In this document: positions 1 through 9,263 of the stretch, in pieces
Position numbering within the stretch: position 1 is the stretch's first letter
How the letters are laid out: every line of letters starts with the position of its first letter
Assembly (NCBI GenBank): GCA_965206615.1
Contig: CBDBKI010000005.1
Location: forward strand, 2,604,001-2,668,000
Reading direction: 5' to 3'
DNA: 64,000 nt
Source: VXNE01 sp965206615
GTDB lineage: Bacteria; Pseudomonadota; Gammaproteobacteria; Pseudomonadales; Azotimanducaceae
Translations under genes and position numbers: made by a program
Notes under the pieces: generated by a model
Told to the model about the DNA's origin: nothing
The model's input: the letters and a program-made list of their open reading frames with translations, nothing else
Databases searched by the model: none

Positions 1-1
1 C

Positions 2-952
2 TCGACCACCAAGACGATGACCTTTCTCTGCGCGCTGATGCTGGCGGACCGGGGCCAGCTCGATCTCGATGCACCGGTGGCCCGGTACTGGCCGGAGTTC
101 GCGGCCGAGGGCAAGGAGGGTGTGCTCGTGAAACACTGTCTGTCGCACTCGGCGGGACTGCCTGGCTTCAGCCGGCCATTCAGTGTCGAAGAGATGTGCG
201 ACTGGGATACTGCCTGTGCAGACCTGGCGGGGCAGGCGACCTGGTGGGAGCCCGGCACGCAGAGCGCCTATCACATGGTGACGCAGGGTTGGTTGATCGG
301 CGAGGTCGTCAGGCGCATCACGGGCAAGTCCTTTGGAACCTATTTCAGGGAAGAGGTGGCCGAGAAGGTCGGCGCGGATTTCCACATCGGGACGGATCCC
401 GGCCACTTCCATCGAGTCGCGCGCATGCTGGAGGACCAGAGCCCCGCTCCGCTCGACGAAGTGAACGCGTTCATGGATCTGGATCCCGACTCCATCTTTG
501 GACGGGTGATGGCGCAGTTTCCCGAGATGACGCAGGACGAGATGGACACGCCCGCGTGGCGGCAGGCGGAGATCCCCGCCGGCAACGGTCACGGCAACGC
601 CAGGTCGGTGGTCAGGGCGCAGACGGCCATGGCCAATGGCGGCAAGGCTTTCGGCGTGCAGCTGCTGAGTTCCGCAGGATGCCGGCGGGCCCTCGAGCCG
701 CAGGTCGACGGAACGGACCAGCTCATGGGCCTGCACATCACCTACTGCATGGGTTACGCCCGCAGGAGCGGCATGCTCCCGTTTGGCGCCGAGGAAGGCA
801 CGATCTGGTGGGGCGGCGCGGGCGGCTCGTTGATCGCGATCGATACCGAGGCGCACGTCTGCCTGTCCTATGTCATGAATCAGATGTCCAACGACCTGCT
901 CGGCGACAAACGATCGCATCGATTGGGTCTGGCGCTGTACGAGGGGTTGTAG
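2..952 (+). CDS. Serine hydrolase, class C beta-lactamase/EstB-like (5' end outside window)
   Basis: Penicillin-binding-protein-fold serine hydrolase of the beta-lactamase/EstB/EstA class. The reading frame enters from the left edge. Its first four visible residues, S-T-T-K (nt 2-13), are the SxxK motif with the catalytic serine and lysine, so only about 66 N-terminal residues are missing judging by the 379-residue paralogue at 9260-10399. Further family marks are SAYHMVTQG (the Tyr region) and WWGGAGGS (the third active-site motif). It is collinear with two other hydrolases here, at 9260-10399 and 16223-17533. Such proteins hydrolyse esters, amides or lactams; the substrate cannot be told. 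A broken GPH-type permease gene starts 59 nt downstream on the same strand, so the two may have formed an operon. Confidence 0.85.
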   Translation, partial: STTKTMTFLCALMLADRGQLDLDAPVARYWPEFAAEGKEGVLVKHCLSHSAGLPGFSRPFSVEEMCDWDTACADLAGQATWWEPGTQSAYHMVTQGWLIGEVVRRITGKSFGTYFREEVAEKVGADFHIGTDPGHFHRVARMLEDQSPAPLDEVNAFMDLDPDSIFGRVMAQFPEMTQDEMDTPAWRQAEIPAGNGHGNARSVVRAQTAMANGGKAFGVQLLSSAGCRRALEPQVDGTDQLMGLHITYCMGYARRSGMLPFGAEEGTIWWGGAGGSLIAIDTEAHVCLSYVMNQMSNDLLGDKRSHRLGLALYEGL

Positions 953-1011
953 GACGCCGATTTCATGCGCCTGAACGCCCGGCCTGCGTGCAGGTTGCCC
1001 GCGGCGGCACG

Positions 1012-2637
1012 ATGAACTCGATAGCACTGCCGTTCCGCCTCAAGCTGGCATTCGGCGTGGGGCAATCCGCCACCGGGGCCATGAATATCTCCCTGGCCCT
1101 GTTCCTGCTGTTCTATTACAACCAGGTGCTGGGCCTGTCCGGAACGCTCGCCGGGTTGGCCGTCGGGGTCTCGGTCCTCCTGGACGGCGTGTCGGATCCG
1201 CTCATCGGTTCGTTTTCGGACCATTGGCGTTCGCGTCTCGGGCGGCGCCATCCGTTCATGTACGCGTCGATTCTGCCGCTGGGGGTCTCGTTCTACCTCC
1301 TGTTCTACCCGCTGGTGGATTCCGAGGTCGGCCTGTTCCTCTGGCTGATGGTCTTCGCGAACGTCGCCCGCACGTCGATGACCCTCTTCAACATTCCGCA
1401 CATGGCGCTCGGCGCCGAGATCACGGAGGACTTCGGTCAACGCTCCGCGCTGGTGGCGTACCGCGTATTTTTCGTGTACGGCGGGATGGTGGGCTGTATC
1501 GTCCTCGGCTTCGGTCTGTTCTTCGTGCCCACGCCCGAGTTCGCGAACGGCCAGCTCAACGCGGCCGCCTACCCCGGGTTCGGGTTGCTGCTGTCGGTGC
1601 TCATGGGGGGTGCGATCCTCTGGACGGCCTGGGGGACGCGCTCGGCCGTTCGGTCATCGCCGGGGAACCCGGAAGGTCCGCGGGTGACCGTGGCGGGCGC
1701 CCTCGTCCGGGTATTCCGCGACCTGCTCGACTCCCTGCGGAACGTGTCCTTCCGCTGGCTGTTCGGCGGGATGTTGAACGTCTACGCCGTGGGCGGCGTC
1801 AACGCGGCCCTGGCCCTCTTTTGTGGAAGTCGCGCCAAGGGAACGAAGTGACCGCCGGTGCAGCTTCCATGAAAGGACGGCGTGGCTGGGCCGGAGGCGC
1901 GCCGGTGCGTAGCGAGCTCGCGAGCGAGTGCCGGACCGGCTATGGGGCGCTACATGCTCAACTATTTCTGGGAGGTCGGCGCCGCCGGGATCATGCTGGT
2001 GGTCGTTGCCGCTCCCGCGGGGGCGATGCTGGGTGCGTTCCTTGCGCCGGCGGTGTTCGAGAGATGGAGCAAGCGGGCGGGACTCATCTTTGGCACGCTG
2101 GGCTGGGCGTTCTGGCAGACGCTGCCGGTCGTGCTGCGGCTGCTCGGGGTTTTTCCGGAGAATGGCGATGCACTGCTGCTGCCGCTGCTGGTCGGCATGC
2201 AGGTGGTCCAGGGGGTTTGCGTGGCGCAGGCGGACGTCGGTTTCGGATCGATGGTCGCCGACGTCGTGGACGAGCAGGAGTTCGACTCCGGCAAGCGCCA
2301 GGAGGGAATGTTCTTCGCATCGACCTATTTCGCCGGCAAGGCGAGCTCCGGTATCGGCGCCATCGTCGCGGGCGTGGCGCTCGACCTGATCTCCTGGCCG
2401 CGTGGTGCGCACATCGAGACGGCGGCGGACATCCCCGCCGCAACGATCGTCGATCTGGGCGTGGTGTACGGGCCCATGGTCGCCGGCTTCGGGTTCGTTT
2501 CGGTCTGGTGTTTTTCGCGCTACAGCCTGACGCGGCAGCGGCATGCGGAGATCCTGCGGGTGCTGGCCCGCCGCCGGGAGGGTGTGGGGGCCGTACTGGA
2601 CCCCACCCAACCATCGGAGGAGGCGGCCTGGAAATAG
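1012..2637 (+). pseudogene. GPH-family MFS permease interrupted by a 132-bp repeat insertion
   Basis: Glycoside-pentoside-hexuronide (GPH) type major-facilitator permease. The N-terminal half starts at ATG 1012 with hydrophobic helices and the loop motif SDHWRSRLGRRHPF. It runs to ALAL at nt 1807-1818. The C-terminal half resumes in the same frame at nt 1951 with YMLNYFWE, the expected GPH continuation, and ends at TAG 2637. The intervening 132 bp carry an in-frame TGA (1849-1851) and match a repeat also found at 13819-13947. Without the insert the gene would encode about 497 residues, a normal GPH length. The halves could in principle be made separately (ATG 1942 could reinitiate), but a split permease is unlikely to work. 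Call: disrupted gene. Confidence 0.8.
1819..1953 (-). mobile_element. MITE-like repeat, copy A, inside the MFS gene
   Basis: About 132 bp that break the permease frame. Read on the minus strand it begins GTAGCGCCCC and continues through a GC-rich middle to an imperfect inverted repeat, CTTTTGTGGAAG at 1818-1829 and CTTCCATGAAAG near 1863-1875 on the plus strand. It aligns over its length with copy B at 13819-13947, sharing GGCGTGGCTGGGCCGGAGGC and a GGACCGGCT(A/T)TGGGGCGCTAC end. No coding capacity, so a non-autonomous element. The GTAG terminus matches the foot sequence of the REP hairpins in this window, so the same transposase might move both (inference). Confidence 0.65.
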
Positions 2638-2709
2638 GCCACGGAACCTGTGGATGCCGCGGGAGGGATCGGCAATACTCGATTGGATTGCAACGCAGGG
2701 GGAGACGCC

Positions 2710-3603
2710 ATGGCGGAAGCTGAAAGCCGGGTTGACTTGACGGAACTGATGGACGAGGTGCCGGCCGATGCGCGGCGCGCCAGTCTCGCGCCGTACGAGA
2801 TTTCCGACGAGCTGCGTCCGACGATCGACGCACTGGATCTCTGGGACACCATCGCGCACATCCGGGATCGAGGCTACGCCGTGGTCCAGGACGCCGCATC
2901 GCCGGAACTGCTCGACGAACTGCGCGCGGTCGTCCACGAGTTCGCCGAGACCACGGAGGGTCCGTTGCAGGGGATTTCCGCCTCGATGCTCCTCGGGCGT
3001 CACCCGGCCGTGGACCGGGTCGCGACCCTGCCGAAGATCCTCGCCGTCGCCGAGGCGAGCGTCGGCAAGGGCCTGCGCGCCAGTCAGTTCGTCGCCTCGA
3101 TCAAGCGCGCGGGCGACCCGGCCCTGCCCATGCACGCCGACATGGGCTGGATGCCGGCGCCGTTTCCCGCGCACAACGCTGTCATCACCTTCTGCATTCC
3201 CTGTGAAGGCATGACCGACGCAGGCGGCGCGACGCGCATCGTGCCCGGCTCGCAGAGCCTGCGCCGCCATCCGCAGCCGGAGGAGGTGGCCGCCGCCGAG
3301 ACGATCCCGATCGAGTGCGAGAAGGGCTCCGTCGCCGTCTGGGACGGCTCGGTGTGGCACGGCTCGGGCGAGCGGACCATACCGGGCACGCGAACGGTGT
3401 TGCACGCCACCTATCAGCGCCTCTACACGCAGCCGATCGACGACTACACGTTCCTGCTCGACGACGAGGATTACATGGCGTCGGCGCCGCCAGCGATGCG
3501 TGGTCTTCTGGGCGCGGATCTCTTCTTCGGGACCGCCACGCCCCGGAGCGGCAGCACCGACATGAAGAAATTCATGCGCTCCGCCGCCATGTCAAAACTG
3601 TAG
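2710..3603 (+). CDS. Phytanoyl-CoA dioxygenase (PhyH) family oxygenase, paralogue 1
   Basis: Fe(II)/2-oxoglutarate-type oxygenase of the PhyH superfamily, 297 residues. The facial-triad candidates are H142-x-D144 (MHADMGW) and a distal His at about 217 (SVWHGSG), followed by a conserved Arg region (GTRTVLHATYQRLY). The start at ATG 2710 is chosen because GGGGGAG lies 5 nt upstream. It is about half identical by eye to the convergent gene at 3766-4710, with the shared stretches CIPCEGMT, GATR.VPGS, LHATYQRLYTQPIDDYT and LLGADLFFGTA, so the two are a local inverted duplication. Its TAG stop is part of a REP hairpin. The hydroxylated substrate is unknown; many members act on lipid, quorum-sensing or antibiotic precursors. 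Confidence 0.85.
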   Translation: MAEAESRVDLTELMDEVPADARRASLAPYEISDELRPTIDALDLWDTIAHIRDRGYAVVQDAASPELLDELRAVVHEFAETTEGPLQGISASMLLGRHPAVDRVATLPKILAVAEASVGKGLRASQFVASIKRAGDPALPMHADMGWMPAPFPAHNAVITFCIPCEGMTDAGGATRIVPGSQSLRRHPQPEEVAAAETIPIECEKGSVAVWDGSVWHGSGERTIPGTRTVLHATYQRLYTQPIDDYTFLLDDEDYMASAPPAMRGLLGADLFFGTATPRSGSTDMKKFMRSAAMSKL

Positions 3604-3769
3604 GGGCGACCCTTGCGGTCGCCCGTCCCCGACCCTCGTGGTCGCCCGGGGATGTGCGTGCGTTGAAGAACGGGACGCCCAAGGGACGTCCCGTACAGGC
3701 CTGCAGGTGGCGTTTTGGCCGCGCATCGCCCGTGAGCCCCGGACGGGACGGGACAAGCCCGTCCCCTAC
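3600..3769. repeat. REP-like hairpins between convergent PhyH genes
   Basis: Plus-strand element GTAG (3600-3603) + GGGCGACC (3604-3611) + loop CTTGC + GGTCGCCC (3617-3624). Minus-strand element: GGGACGGG (3745-3752), loop ACAAG, CCCGTCCC (3758-3765), CTAC (3766-3769). A degenerate hairpin GGGACG...CGTCCC lies at 3672-3692. The GTAG of the outer elements supplies the TAG stops of both flanking genes. The linker GTGGTCGCCCGGGGATGTGC recurs at 13963-13982. Confidence 0.85.
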
Positions 3770-4710
3770 AGCTTCGAGCGGATCGTCGCCTCGCCGAACC
3801 GGGCCATGTTGACCATGCTTCCAGGCTTCGCCGTGCCGAAGAAGAGGTCCGCACCGAGCAGTTGCCGCATCGCTTTGGGCGCCGAGGCCATGTACTCCTC
3901 GTCCTCCAGCAGATAGGTGTAGTCGTCGATGGGCTGGGTATAGAGCCGTTGATAGGTGGCGTGGAGCACCGTGCGCGTACCGTCGATGGTCCGCCGCCCG
4001 GTGCCGTGCCAGGTCGATCCGTCCCAGACCGCCAGGCCGCCTTTTTCCACCTCGATGGGAATGGTTTCCGAGCGGGCTTCCTCCGGGGTCGGGTGGCGCC
4101 GCAACGCGCTCGAACCGGGCACGACGCGGGTAGCGCCGCCTTCGGCCGTCATGCCCTCGCACGGAATGCAGAAGGTCATGACGCAGTTGTGCTCGGGAAA
4201 CGGCGCCGGTAGCCAGTTCTGGTCGGCGTGCACGCCGCCGGTATCGTCGTCGCTCTTGTACTTGATGGAGCCCGCGAACTGGCTGCCGCGAAAGCCGTTG
4301 CCGACGCTCACTTCCGCGAACGCGAGGATCTTGGGATTGGTGGCGATCCGGTCGATGGCGGGATGGCGGCCCAGCAGATACGGTGCTCCGCGTGCGCCGA
4401 GATCGGGTAGCTCCTTGGAGAGGCTGGAGAGGCAGTGAATGGCCTCGCGCAGCTCGTCCATCTCCTCGTGGGACGCCACGTCCTCGATGACGGCGTAGCC
4501 GTGCTCGCGGAAGTACGCAAGGGACTCCGTCAGACCCAGCTCTTCGATGCGTGCCTGCAGATGATCGGCCACGTCGTGGGGTCCGAGCAGGCCTCTGCTC
4601 TTCTCGACGCTCTCGATCAGGGGCTTCAGGTGCTCCGACGCCGCCTCCATGAAACGCTTCGCGGTCTGGGTGACCGGTTTGTCGTCGGTGGTCTGGACTG
4701 CTTCGCTCAC
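3766..4710 (-). CDS. Phytanoyl-CoA dioxygenase (PhyH) family oxygenase, paralogue 2
   Basis: 314-residue PhyH-superfamily oxygenase, paralogous to the gene at 2710-3603 but with a longer N-terminal lead. Metal-site candidates are the H-x-D of GGVHADQNW and the distal His of STWHGTG; the 2-oxoglutarate-binding Arg is likely in GTRTVLHATYQR. The GTG start at 4710 has GGAGG 7 nt upstream. The gene converges on paralogue 1, and its TAG stop lies in the GTAG of a minus-strand REP hairpin. It is divergent from the binding-protein gene at 4804 with only 93 nt between, so a shared bidirectional promoter region is likely. Substrate unknown. Confidence 0.85.
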   Translation of the reverse strand: MSEAVQTTDDKPVTQTAKRFMEAASEHLKPLIESVEKSRGLLGPHDVADHLQARIEELGLTESLAYFREHGYAVIEDVASHEEMDELREAIHCLSSLSKELPDLGARGAPYLLGRHPAIDRIATNPKILAFAEVSVGNGFRGSQFAGSIKYKSDDDTGGVHADQNWLPAPFPEHNCVMTFCIPCEGMTAEGGATRVVPGSSALRRHPTPEEARSETIPIEVEKGGLAVWDGSTWHGTGRRTIDGTRTVLHATYQRLYTQPIDDYTYLLEDEEYMASAPKAMRQLLGADLFFGTAKPGSMVNMARFGEATIRSKL

Positions 4711-4803
4711 TGTGTGTCCTCCATGTAGCTCTAGCGGACTATAACGTCATTCGCCACCCGTCGGAAACGATCGATGGCGCGGGGACGGGTACCATGGCCG
4801 GCG

Positions 4804-6654
4804 ATGCGTGCCCGGTCCTGCAGCCTCTTCTTCCTCACGCTCGCCGTCACGGCGACGGGTTTCGCCGAGCCGCGGTTCAGCCATGGCGTCACCAACTTCG
4901 TCGAACTGAAGTACCCGGAAGGCTTTCCGCACTTCGACTACGTGAACCCGGACGCGCCCAAGGGCGGCACCCTGGTGCTTGCCACCGCGCAGAACTTCAA
5001 CAGCTTCACGCCGATCATCGACAAGGGTATCCGTCCGCCGGGCATCCACGTCATCGAACTGGCCATGGTCTACGACCCTCTGTTCTGGCCGTCGGACGAC
5101 GAGCCGGGCAGCTTCTATGGCAACCTGGTCGAGCAGGTCGCGCTCGCGGACGACTACAGTTGGGCGATCTTCCGCCTGCGTCCAGAGGCGCGCTGGCACG
5201 ACGGCATGCCGGTTACGGCCCGGGACGTGAAGTTCACCTTCGACTGGATCGCGGAGAACGGGGCAGGGGGCGTGAAGCAGGCGTTCCAGTTCATCGAGCG
5301 CAGCGAACTCCTGGGCGAGCGCGAGATCCGGTTCCGCTTCCGCAACCTGAGTGGCCTGAGCCCTATCAACGTGATCGTGATGGCCAAGTGGCCGATCGTC
5401 CCGGAGCACTACTGGCGCGCGCGGGACATGACGAAGACCACCCTGGAGCCCCCGCTCGGCAGCGGCCCGTACCGCGTGGCGGAGTTCCGCCCCGGCCGTT
5501 ACATCCGCTACGAGCGCGTGCCCGACTACTGGGGCCGCCACCTCGGCATCCATCGCGGCCGGCACAACTTCGACTCGATCCGCTACGACGTCTATCGCGA
5601 TGCGACGATCGCCCGCGAAGCCCTGCGCAAGGGCCTGGTGGACTTCCGCATCGAAGCCGATCCCCGGTATTGGGCGACCGGGTACGACACTCCGGCGCGG
5701 GACCGGGGCTGGCTGGTCCTGCGTCGGCACACCCGCATGTCCTACGTGGGTCTGGCGCGCGCGCTCGCATTCAACACGCGCCAGGAAAAGCTCGCCGATC
5801 GACGCGTGCGGCAGGCGCTCTCCCTGGCGTTCGACTACGAGTGGGGCAATCGCGCGCTGAATCACGGCCTGCACGAGAGGCCGATGAGCTACTTTCCCGG
5901 CTCGTATCTGGCGGCGACCGGGCGGCCCACCGAAGCGGAGCGCCGGTTGCTCGAGCCCTTCCGCGCGTCGTTGCCGGAGCGGCTGTTCACCGACCCGTTT
6001 GAGCCGCCACGGTCGAGCGGGTTCGGGTACAACCGCGACGCCCAGATCGCAGCGATGAAACTGTTCGCCGAAGCCGGCTGGCGCCCGCGCGGCGGCGTGC
6101 TCAGCGACAACGAGGGCCAACCGTTCTCGTTGCGATTCGTCATCCGGACCCCCGACGAGCGGCGCACGCTGCTGCCGTACGTCCGCCACCTCGAACGCCT
6201 CGGCATCGGGTGGACGATCCGGATGGTCGAGACCTCCCAGTACGTCAGTATCCTCAACGAGGGAGAGTTCGACGTGGTGTTCCGATCCTTCGGCTCCGGC
6301 ATCACGCCCGAGTTCGGCCTGCGGGGTCAGGTGCACTCCGCATCGGCGACGTCGGCACTGACGAACGCCCCGGGCATCGACCATCCTGCGGTGGACGCGC
6401 TCCTCGAGAAGGTGCTCGGCGCGCGTTCGCTGGACGAACTCACCACCGCCGCCCACGCGCTGGACCGGGTCCTCCTGTGGAACTTCTACTACATCCCGCT
6501 GGTGGGCATCTCCGGGCCGCGGGTCGTCTACTGGGACAAGTTCGGCCGACCCGAGCCGGATCCCCCGTTCCGCACCGGCTTTCCTGACGCCTGGTGGTGG
6601 GACGAGGCGAGGGCGCAACGCATCGCGGCGGGTCTGGCCGCGCGCGCCCGGTAG
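4804..6654 (+). CDS. YejA-like periplasmic solute-binding protein (SBP family 5), copy 1
   Basis: 616-residue extracellular solute-binding protein, family 5, of the YejA oligopeptide/microcin C type. Signal peptide MRARSCSLFFLTLAVTATGF-AEP; the mature N-terminus carries the YejA-type signature PHFDYVNPDAPKGGTL followed by FNSFTPII. The later WHDGMPVTARDVKFTFDW is the common SBP_bac_5 motif. ATG 4804 is chosen because it directly starts the signal peptide. No permease or ATPase genes are visible, so it is an orphan binding protein here. It may feed a transporter encoded elsewhere or serve the adjacent TonB receptor. Closely similar to the copy at 14057-15907. Its TAG stop starts a REP hairpin. 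Confidence 0.85.
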   Translation: MRARSCSLFFLTLAVTATGFAEPRFSHGVTNFVELKYPEGFPHFDYVNPDAPKGGTLVLATAQNFNSFTPIIDKGIRPPGIHVIELAMVYDPLFWPSDDEPGSFYGNLVEQVALADDYSWAIFRLRPEARWHDGMPVTARDVKFTFDWIAENGAGGVKQAFQFIERSELLGEREIRFRFRNLSGLSPINVIVMAKWPIVPEHYWRARDMTKTTLEPPLGSGPYRVAEFRPGRYIRYERVPDYWGRHLGIHRGRHNFDSIRYDVYRDATIAREALRKGLVDFRIEADPRYWATGYDTPARDRGWLVLRRHTRMSYVGLARALAFNTRQEKLADRRVRQALSLAFDYEWGNRALNHGLHERPMSYFPGSYLAATGRPTEAERRLLEPFRASLPERLFTDPFEPPRSSGFGYNRDAQIAAMKLFAEAGWRPRGGVLSDNEGQPFSLRFVIRTPDERRTLLPYVRHLERLGIGWTIRMVETSQYVSILNEGEFDVVFRSFGSGITPEFGLRGQVHSASATSALTNAPGIDHPAVDALLEKVLGARSLDELTTAAHALDRVLLWNFYYIPLVGISGPRVVYWDKFGRPEPDPPFRTGFPDAWWWDEARAQRIAAGLAARAR

Positions 6655-6728
6655 GGGACGGGCTTGTCACGTCCCGTTCCGAGTTCATGCAAGGTGTCGA
6701 GACGGGCGACCGCGAGGGTCGCCCCTAC
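6651..6728. repeat. Paired REP-like hairpins between binding-protein and TonB-receptor genes
   Basis: Plus element: GTAG (6651-6654), GGGACGGG, loop CTTGT, CACGTCCC (6668-6675, one mismatch). Minus element: GGGCGACC (6704-6711), loop GCGAG, GGTCGCCC (6717-6724), CTAC (6725-6728). Both convergent genes end in the GTAG tetranucleotides. The layout repeats almost exactly at 15904-16010. Confidence 0.85.
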
Positions 6729-9136
6729 ATGCTGTAGCCTACTTCGATGCCGATCTGCCGGGGCGGGAACCAGAAGAGGGGCGTATCGAGGTATGTGCTG
6801 CGGCCGCGCAGGATCTGGTAATTGTCGACATTGGTCACGAAGCCGGCGATGCGCCACTTGTCGTCGCCGCTGCGCAGCGTGACCCGCGCGTTGGTCTTCC
6901 GGTAGCTCGGCAGGACGCGCAGGTTCGGGCTGTCGGCGAACTGCTCGTCCACCCAGGCCCGGTCGGCATGCAGCACCGCCGTCCAGCCCCTGGCGAGGGG
7001 CAGGGTGTAGTCGACGGCGAGCGAGGCGGTCTGGTTCGGCGCGAACATCATCTCGTTGCCCTCGCCGCTGTAGGTCGAGAACTCCGGCGCCCGCACCACT
7101 TCGGTGTTCTTCGCGTCCGCCGCGAAACGGACGTAAAGGCGTTCGGTGACCAGCGCCCCGACCTCCAGTTCGAAGCCCTGGACTTCCGCGCCCCCCGAGT
7201 TGGTGTTGTAGGTTTCGGTTCCGGGGGTGAGAGCGGCGAGGAACGGCTCCGCCTCGATCACGATCATGTCGTTCCAGTCGATCCGGTAGGCGGACGCGAG
7301 AATGCGCACGCGGCCGTCCCACAGCGTGGTCTTGAGGCCCAGCTCGTAGCTCTCGACGTCGTCGCCGCCGAAGAACCGATGGGACAGCGAGACCTGCTGG
7401 GCCTGTCGCAGGATGGGAATGAAGGGTGACCCGCCGGCCGCTTCCGCCGCCTGGATCTGGATCTCGAGCTGACGGTGGTTGAACGACATGTGGTTGTTCA
7501 CGTTGCCGGGGCGGAAGCCGGTCGCGTAGTTGAAGTAGAGCAGCAGGTCGTCGGTCGGACGCCAGGACAGCACGAACTTGGGCGACACGGGTGAGTCGTC
7601 CGTGCCCGAGTCCGTGTTGGAAAAGTACTGCTCCATGTCGGAATACCGCAGGCCGACCGTCACTTCGAGCCGGTCGGTGAGGTCGTAGCTGACTTCGCCG
7701 AACACCGCGTACTCTTCGAGCAGGTCCGTGTGGACATTGGCGGCCAGCCCGGTCAGCAGGGGATCGAGGAAGACGCCGAAAATCTCGCGGCCCGGGAAGT
7801 AGCTGGCGACCTGGTTGTTCTGGCTGTGGTCCTCGCTGTCCTTCCAGAAGGCGCCGGCCGTCCAGCGCAGCCGGCGGTCGCCCGGCGAGACCAGGCGGAA
7901 CTCCTGCACCCAGCGTTCGCTGTAGGAATCGATGAAGCCTGCGATGGCCTGCAGGTTCATGCCGTCGGGCGTGACCACGGGGAGGGCGAGGTTGAAAAAC
8001 CCCGGGAATCCCGGACAGAACCCCAGGGAAATCTCCGGCGTGCACCCCGGGTGGTCGGCCGCGAGGGTCGAGCCGCCGTAGACGAAGTCCAGCAGCCAGA
8101 GTCCCTGGTAGCCGCCCAGGCTGGTCGAGGTGATGCTGCGCTCCGTGAACGATGTCATCGACTCGAAGTTCGCCCAGGAGAGATCCACTTCCACCACGAG
8201 GCTGTAGATGTCTATCTCGTCCGCGGACTCGGGCGGGTGGCCGGGGATGCTGGGGGCGGAGGTCTCGAAGGCGCGCCGGGTCTGGACGCTGCCGGCCGTC
8301 TCCTGCGTGCTGCTGTAGATCGTGCCCGCGATCGCGAACTTGTCGGCTTCGTAGCGCAGCGCCGCCCGGACGCCGGAACGCCCGGCCGTGTTCCAGTCCT
8401 GTGCCAGTATCCCGCCGGCGGGGTCGACATCCTCGATGAAGCCGGCCGTCTCGGCGTCCCAGGCGGTCACGCGCAGCGCGAAGCCGTCGCCGAAGGGGAT
8501 GTTGACCATCGCGTCGAGGCGCGTGGAGTTGTCGTCGGACTCGGCCATCTCGCCGTAGCCCACGTTGACGGCGGCGTCGAACTGCGTCGGGTCCGGCTGC
8601 TTGTACAGGAAGCGGATCGTGCCGGCCATGGACCCCTCGCCGAACAGCGTCCCCTGGGGCCCCTTGAGTACCTCGACGCGGTCGATGTCGAACAGGGTGC
8701 CGCTCACCTGGTTGTCGGGGCCGAGCGCGGCGGTGACGGGCGTGCCGTCGAGGTACACGCCGACCACCGCGCTCGTCAGGAAGTAGCCGACGTCTCCGGT
8801 CTGCGAGGTGATCCCGCGAATCGTGTAACGGTTCTCCCCATCCGAACTGCCTTGCATGCCGAGGCCCGGCACCATGGTGAAGATGTCCTCCATGGCCTGG
8901 GCGCCCAGGTCTTCGACGAGGCTGTCCGTGATGGCGCTGATCGCCTGCGGCGTGTCCATCAGGTTGGTCTCGCGGTACGTGGCGGTGACGATCACCTCCT
9001 CGAGGATCCTCGCGTCGTCGTCGTCCGCCGACCCGGCGTGAACGAGTGGGGTTGCGAGAGCGAGGCAAGCGGAGAGGAGAAACACGGAAACGCGGGTAGT
9101 TGGACGCGCGAAACGCTCGCTACTGGTCGGGTTCAT
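6725..9136 (-). CDS. TonB-dependent outer-membrane receptor
   Basis: 803-residue TonB-dependent receptor for energised uptake across the outer membrane. Signal peptide around residues 15-35 (VSVFLLSACLALATPLVHA). A TonB-box/plug start EEVIVTATYRETN follows, then plug motifs RYTIRGITS and DIDRVEVLKGPQGTLFGEGS, then a long beta-barrel with typical FNYATGFRPGN and VTVGLRYSDMEQYF strands. ATG 9136 is chosen because it precedes the signal peptide with a G-rich stretch 8 nt upstream. The ligand is unknown. The serine hydrolase at 9260-10399 is upstream on the same strand and probably co-transcribed. A stump of a paralogous receptor lies at 16007-16103. Confidence 0.93.
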   Translation of the reverse strand: MNPTSSERFARPTTRVSVFLLSACLALATPLVHAGSADDDDARILEEVIVTATYRETNLMDTPQAISAITDSLVEDLGAQAMEDIFTMVPGLGMQGSSDGENRYTIRGITSQTGDVGYFLTSAVVGVYLDGTPVTAALGPDNQVSGTLFDIDRVEVLKGPQGTLFGEGSMAGTIRFLYKQPDPTQFDAAVNVGYGEMAESDDNSTRLDAMVNIPFGDGFALRVTAWDAETAGFIEDVDPAGGILAQDWNTAGRSGVRAALRYEADKFAIAGTIYSSTQETAGSVQTRRAFETSAPSIPGHPPESADEIDIYSLVVEVDLSWANFESMTSFTERSITSTSLGGYQGLWLLDFVYGGSTLAADHPGCTPEISLGFCPGFPGFFNLALPVVTPDGMNLQAIAGFIDSYSERWVQEFRLVSPGDRRLRWTAGAFWKDSEDHSQNNQVASYFPGREIFGVFLDPLLTGLAANVHTDLLEEYAVFGEVSYDLTDRLEVTVGLRYSDMEQYFSNTDSGTDDSPVSPKFVLSWRPTDDLLLYFNYATGFRPGNVNNHMSFNHRQLEIQIQAAEAAGGSPFIPILRQAQQVSLSHRFFGGDDVESYELGLKTTLWDGRVRILASAYRIDWNDMIVIEAEPFLAALTPGTETYNTNSGGAEVQGFELEVGALVTERLYVRFAADAKNTEVVRAPEFSTYSGEGNEMMFAPNQTASLAVDYTLPLARGWTAVLHADRAWVDEQFADSPNLRVLPSYRKTNARVTLRSGDDKWRIAGFVTNVDNYQILRGRSTYLDTPLFWFPPRQIGIEVGYSM

Positions 9137-9238
9137 CGGTGTGCCCCCCAATGGTAGTGCCGGCATCTTCCGCCGTGGCGGGCGGGCCGTCAACCCGCTG
9201 TGGGGCGCCCGCGTCCGGGGCGTGCGTGTACTCGAAAC

Positions 9239-9263
9239 GGGACACCACAAGGGTGTCCCCTAC
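9239..9263 (-). repeat. REP-like hairpin at the serine hydrolase stop
   Basis: On the minus strand: GTAG, GGGACACC, loop CTTGT, GGTGTCCC (plus-strand 9239-9259, CTAC at 9260-9263). A third stem variant of the same family; the TAG of GTAG is the stop of the hydrolase gene. Confidence 0.8.
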
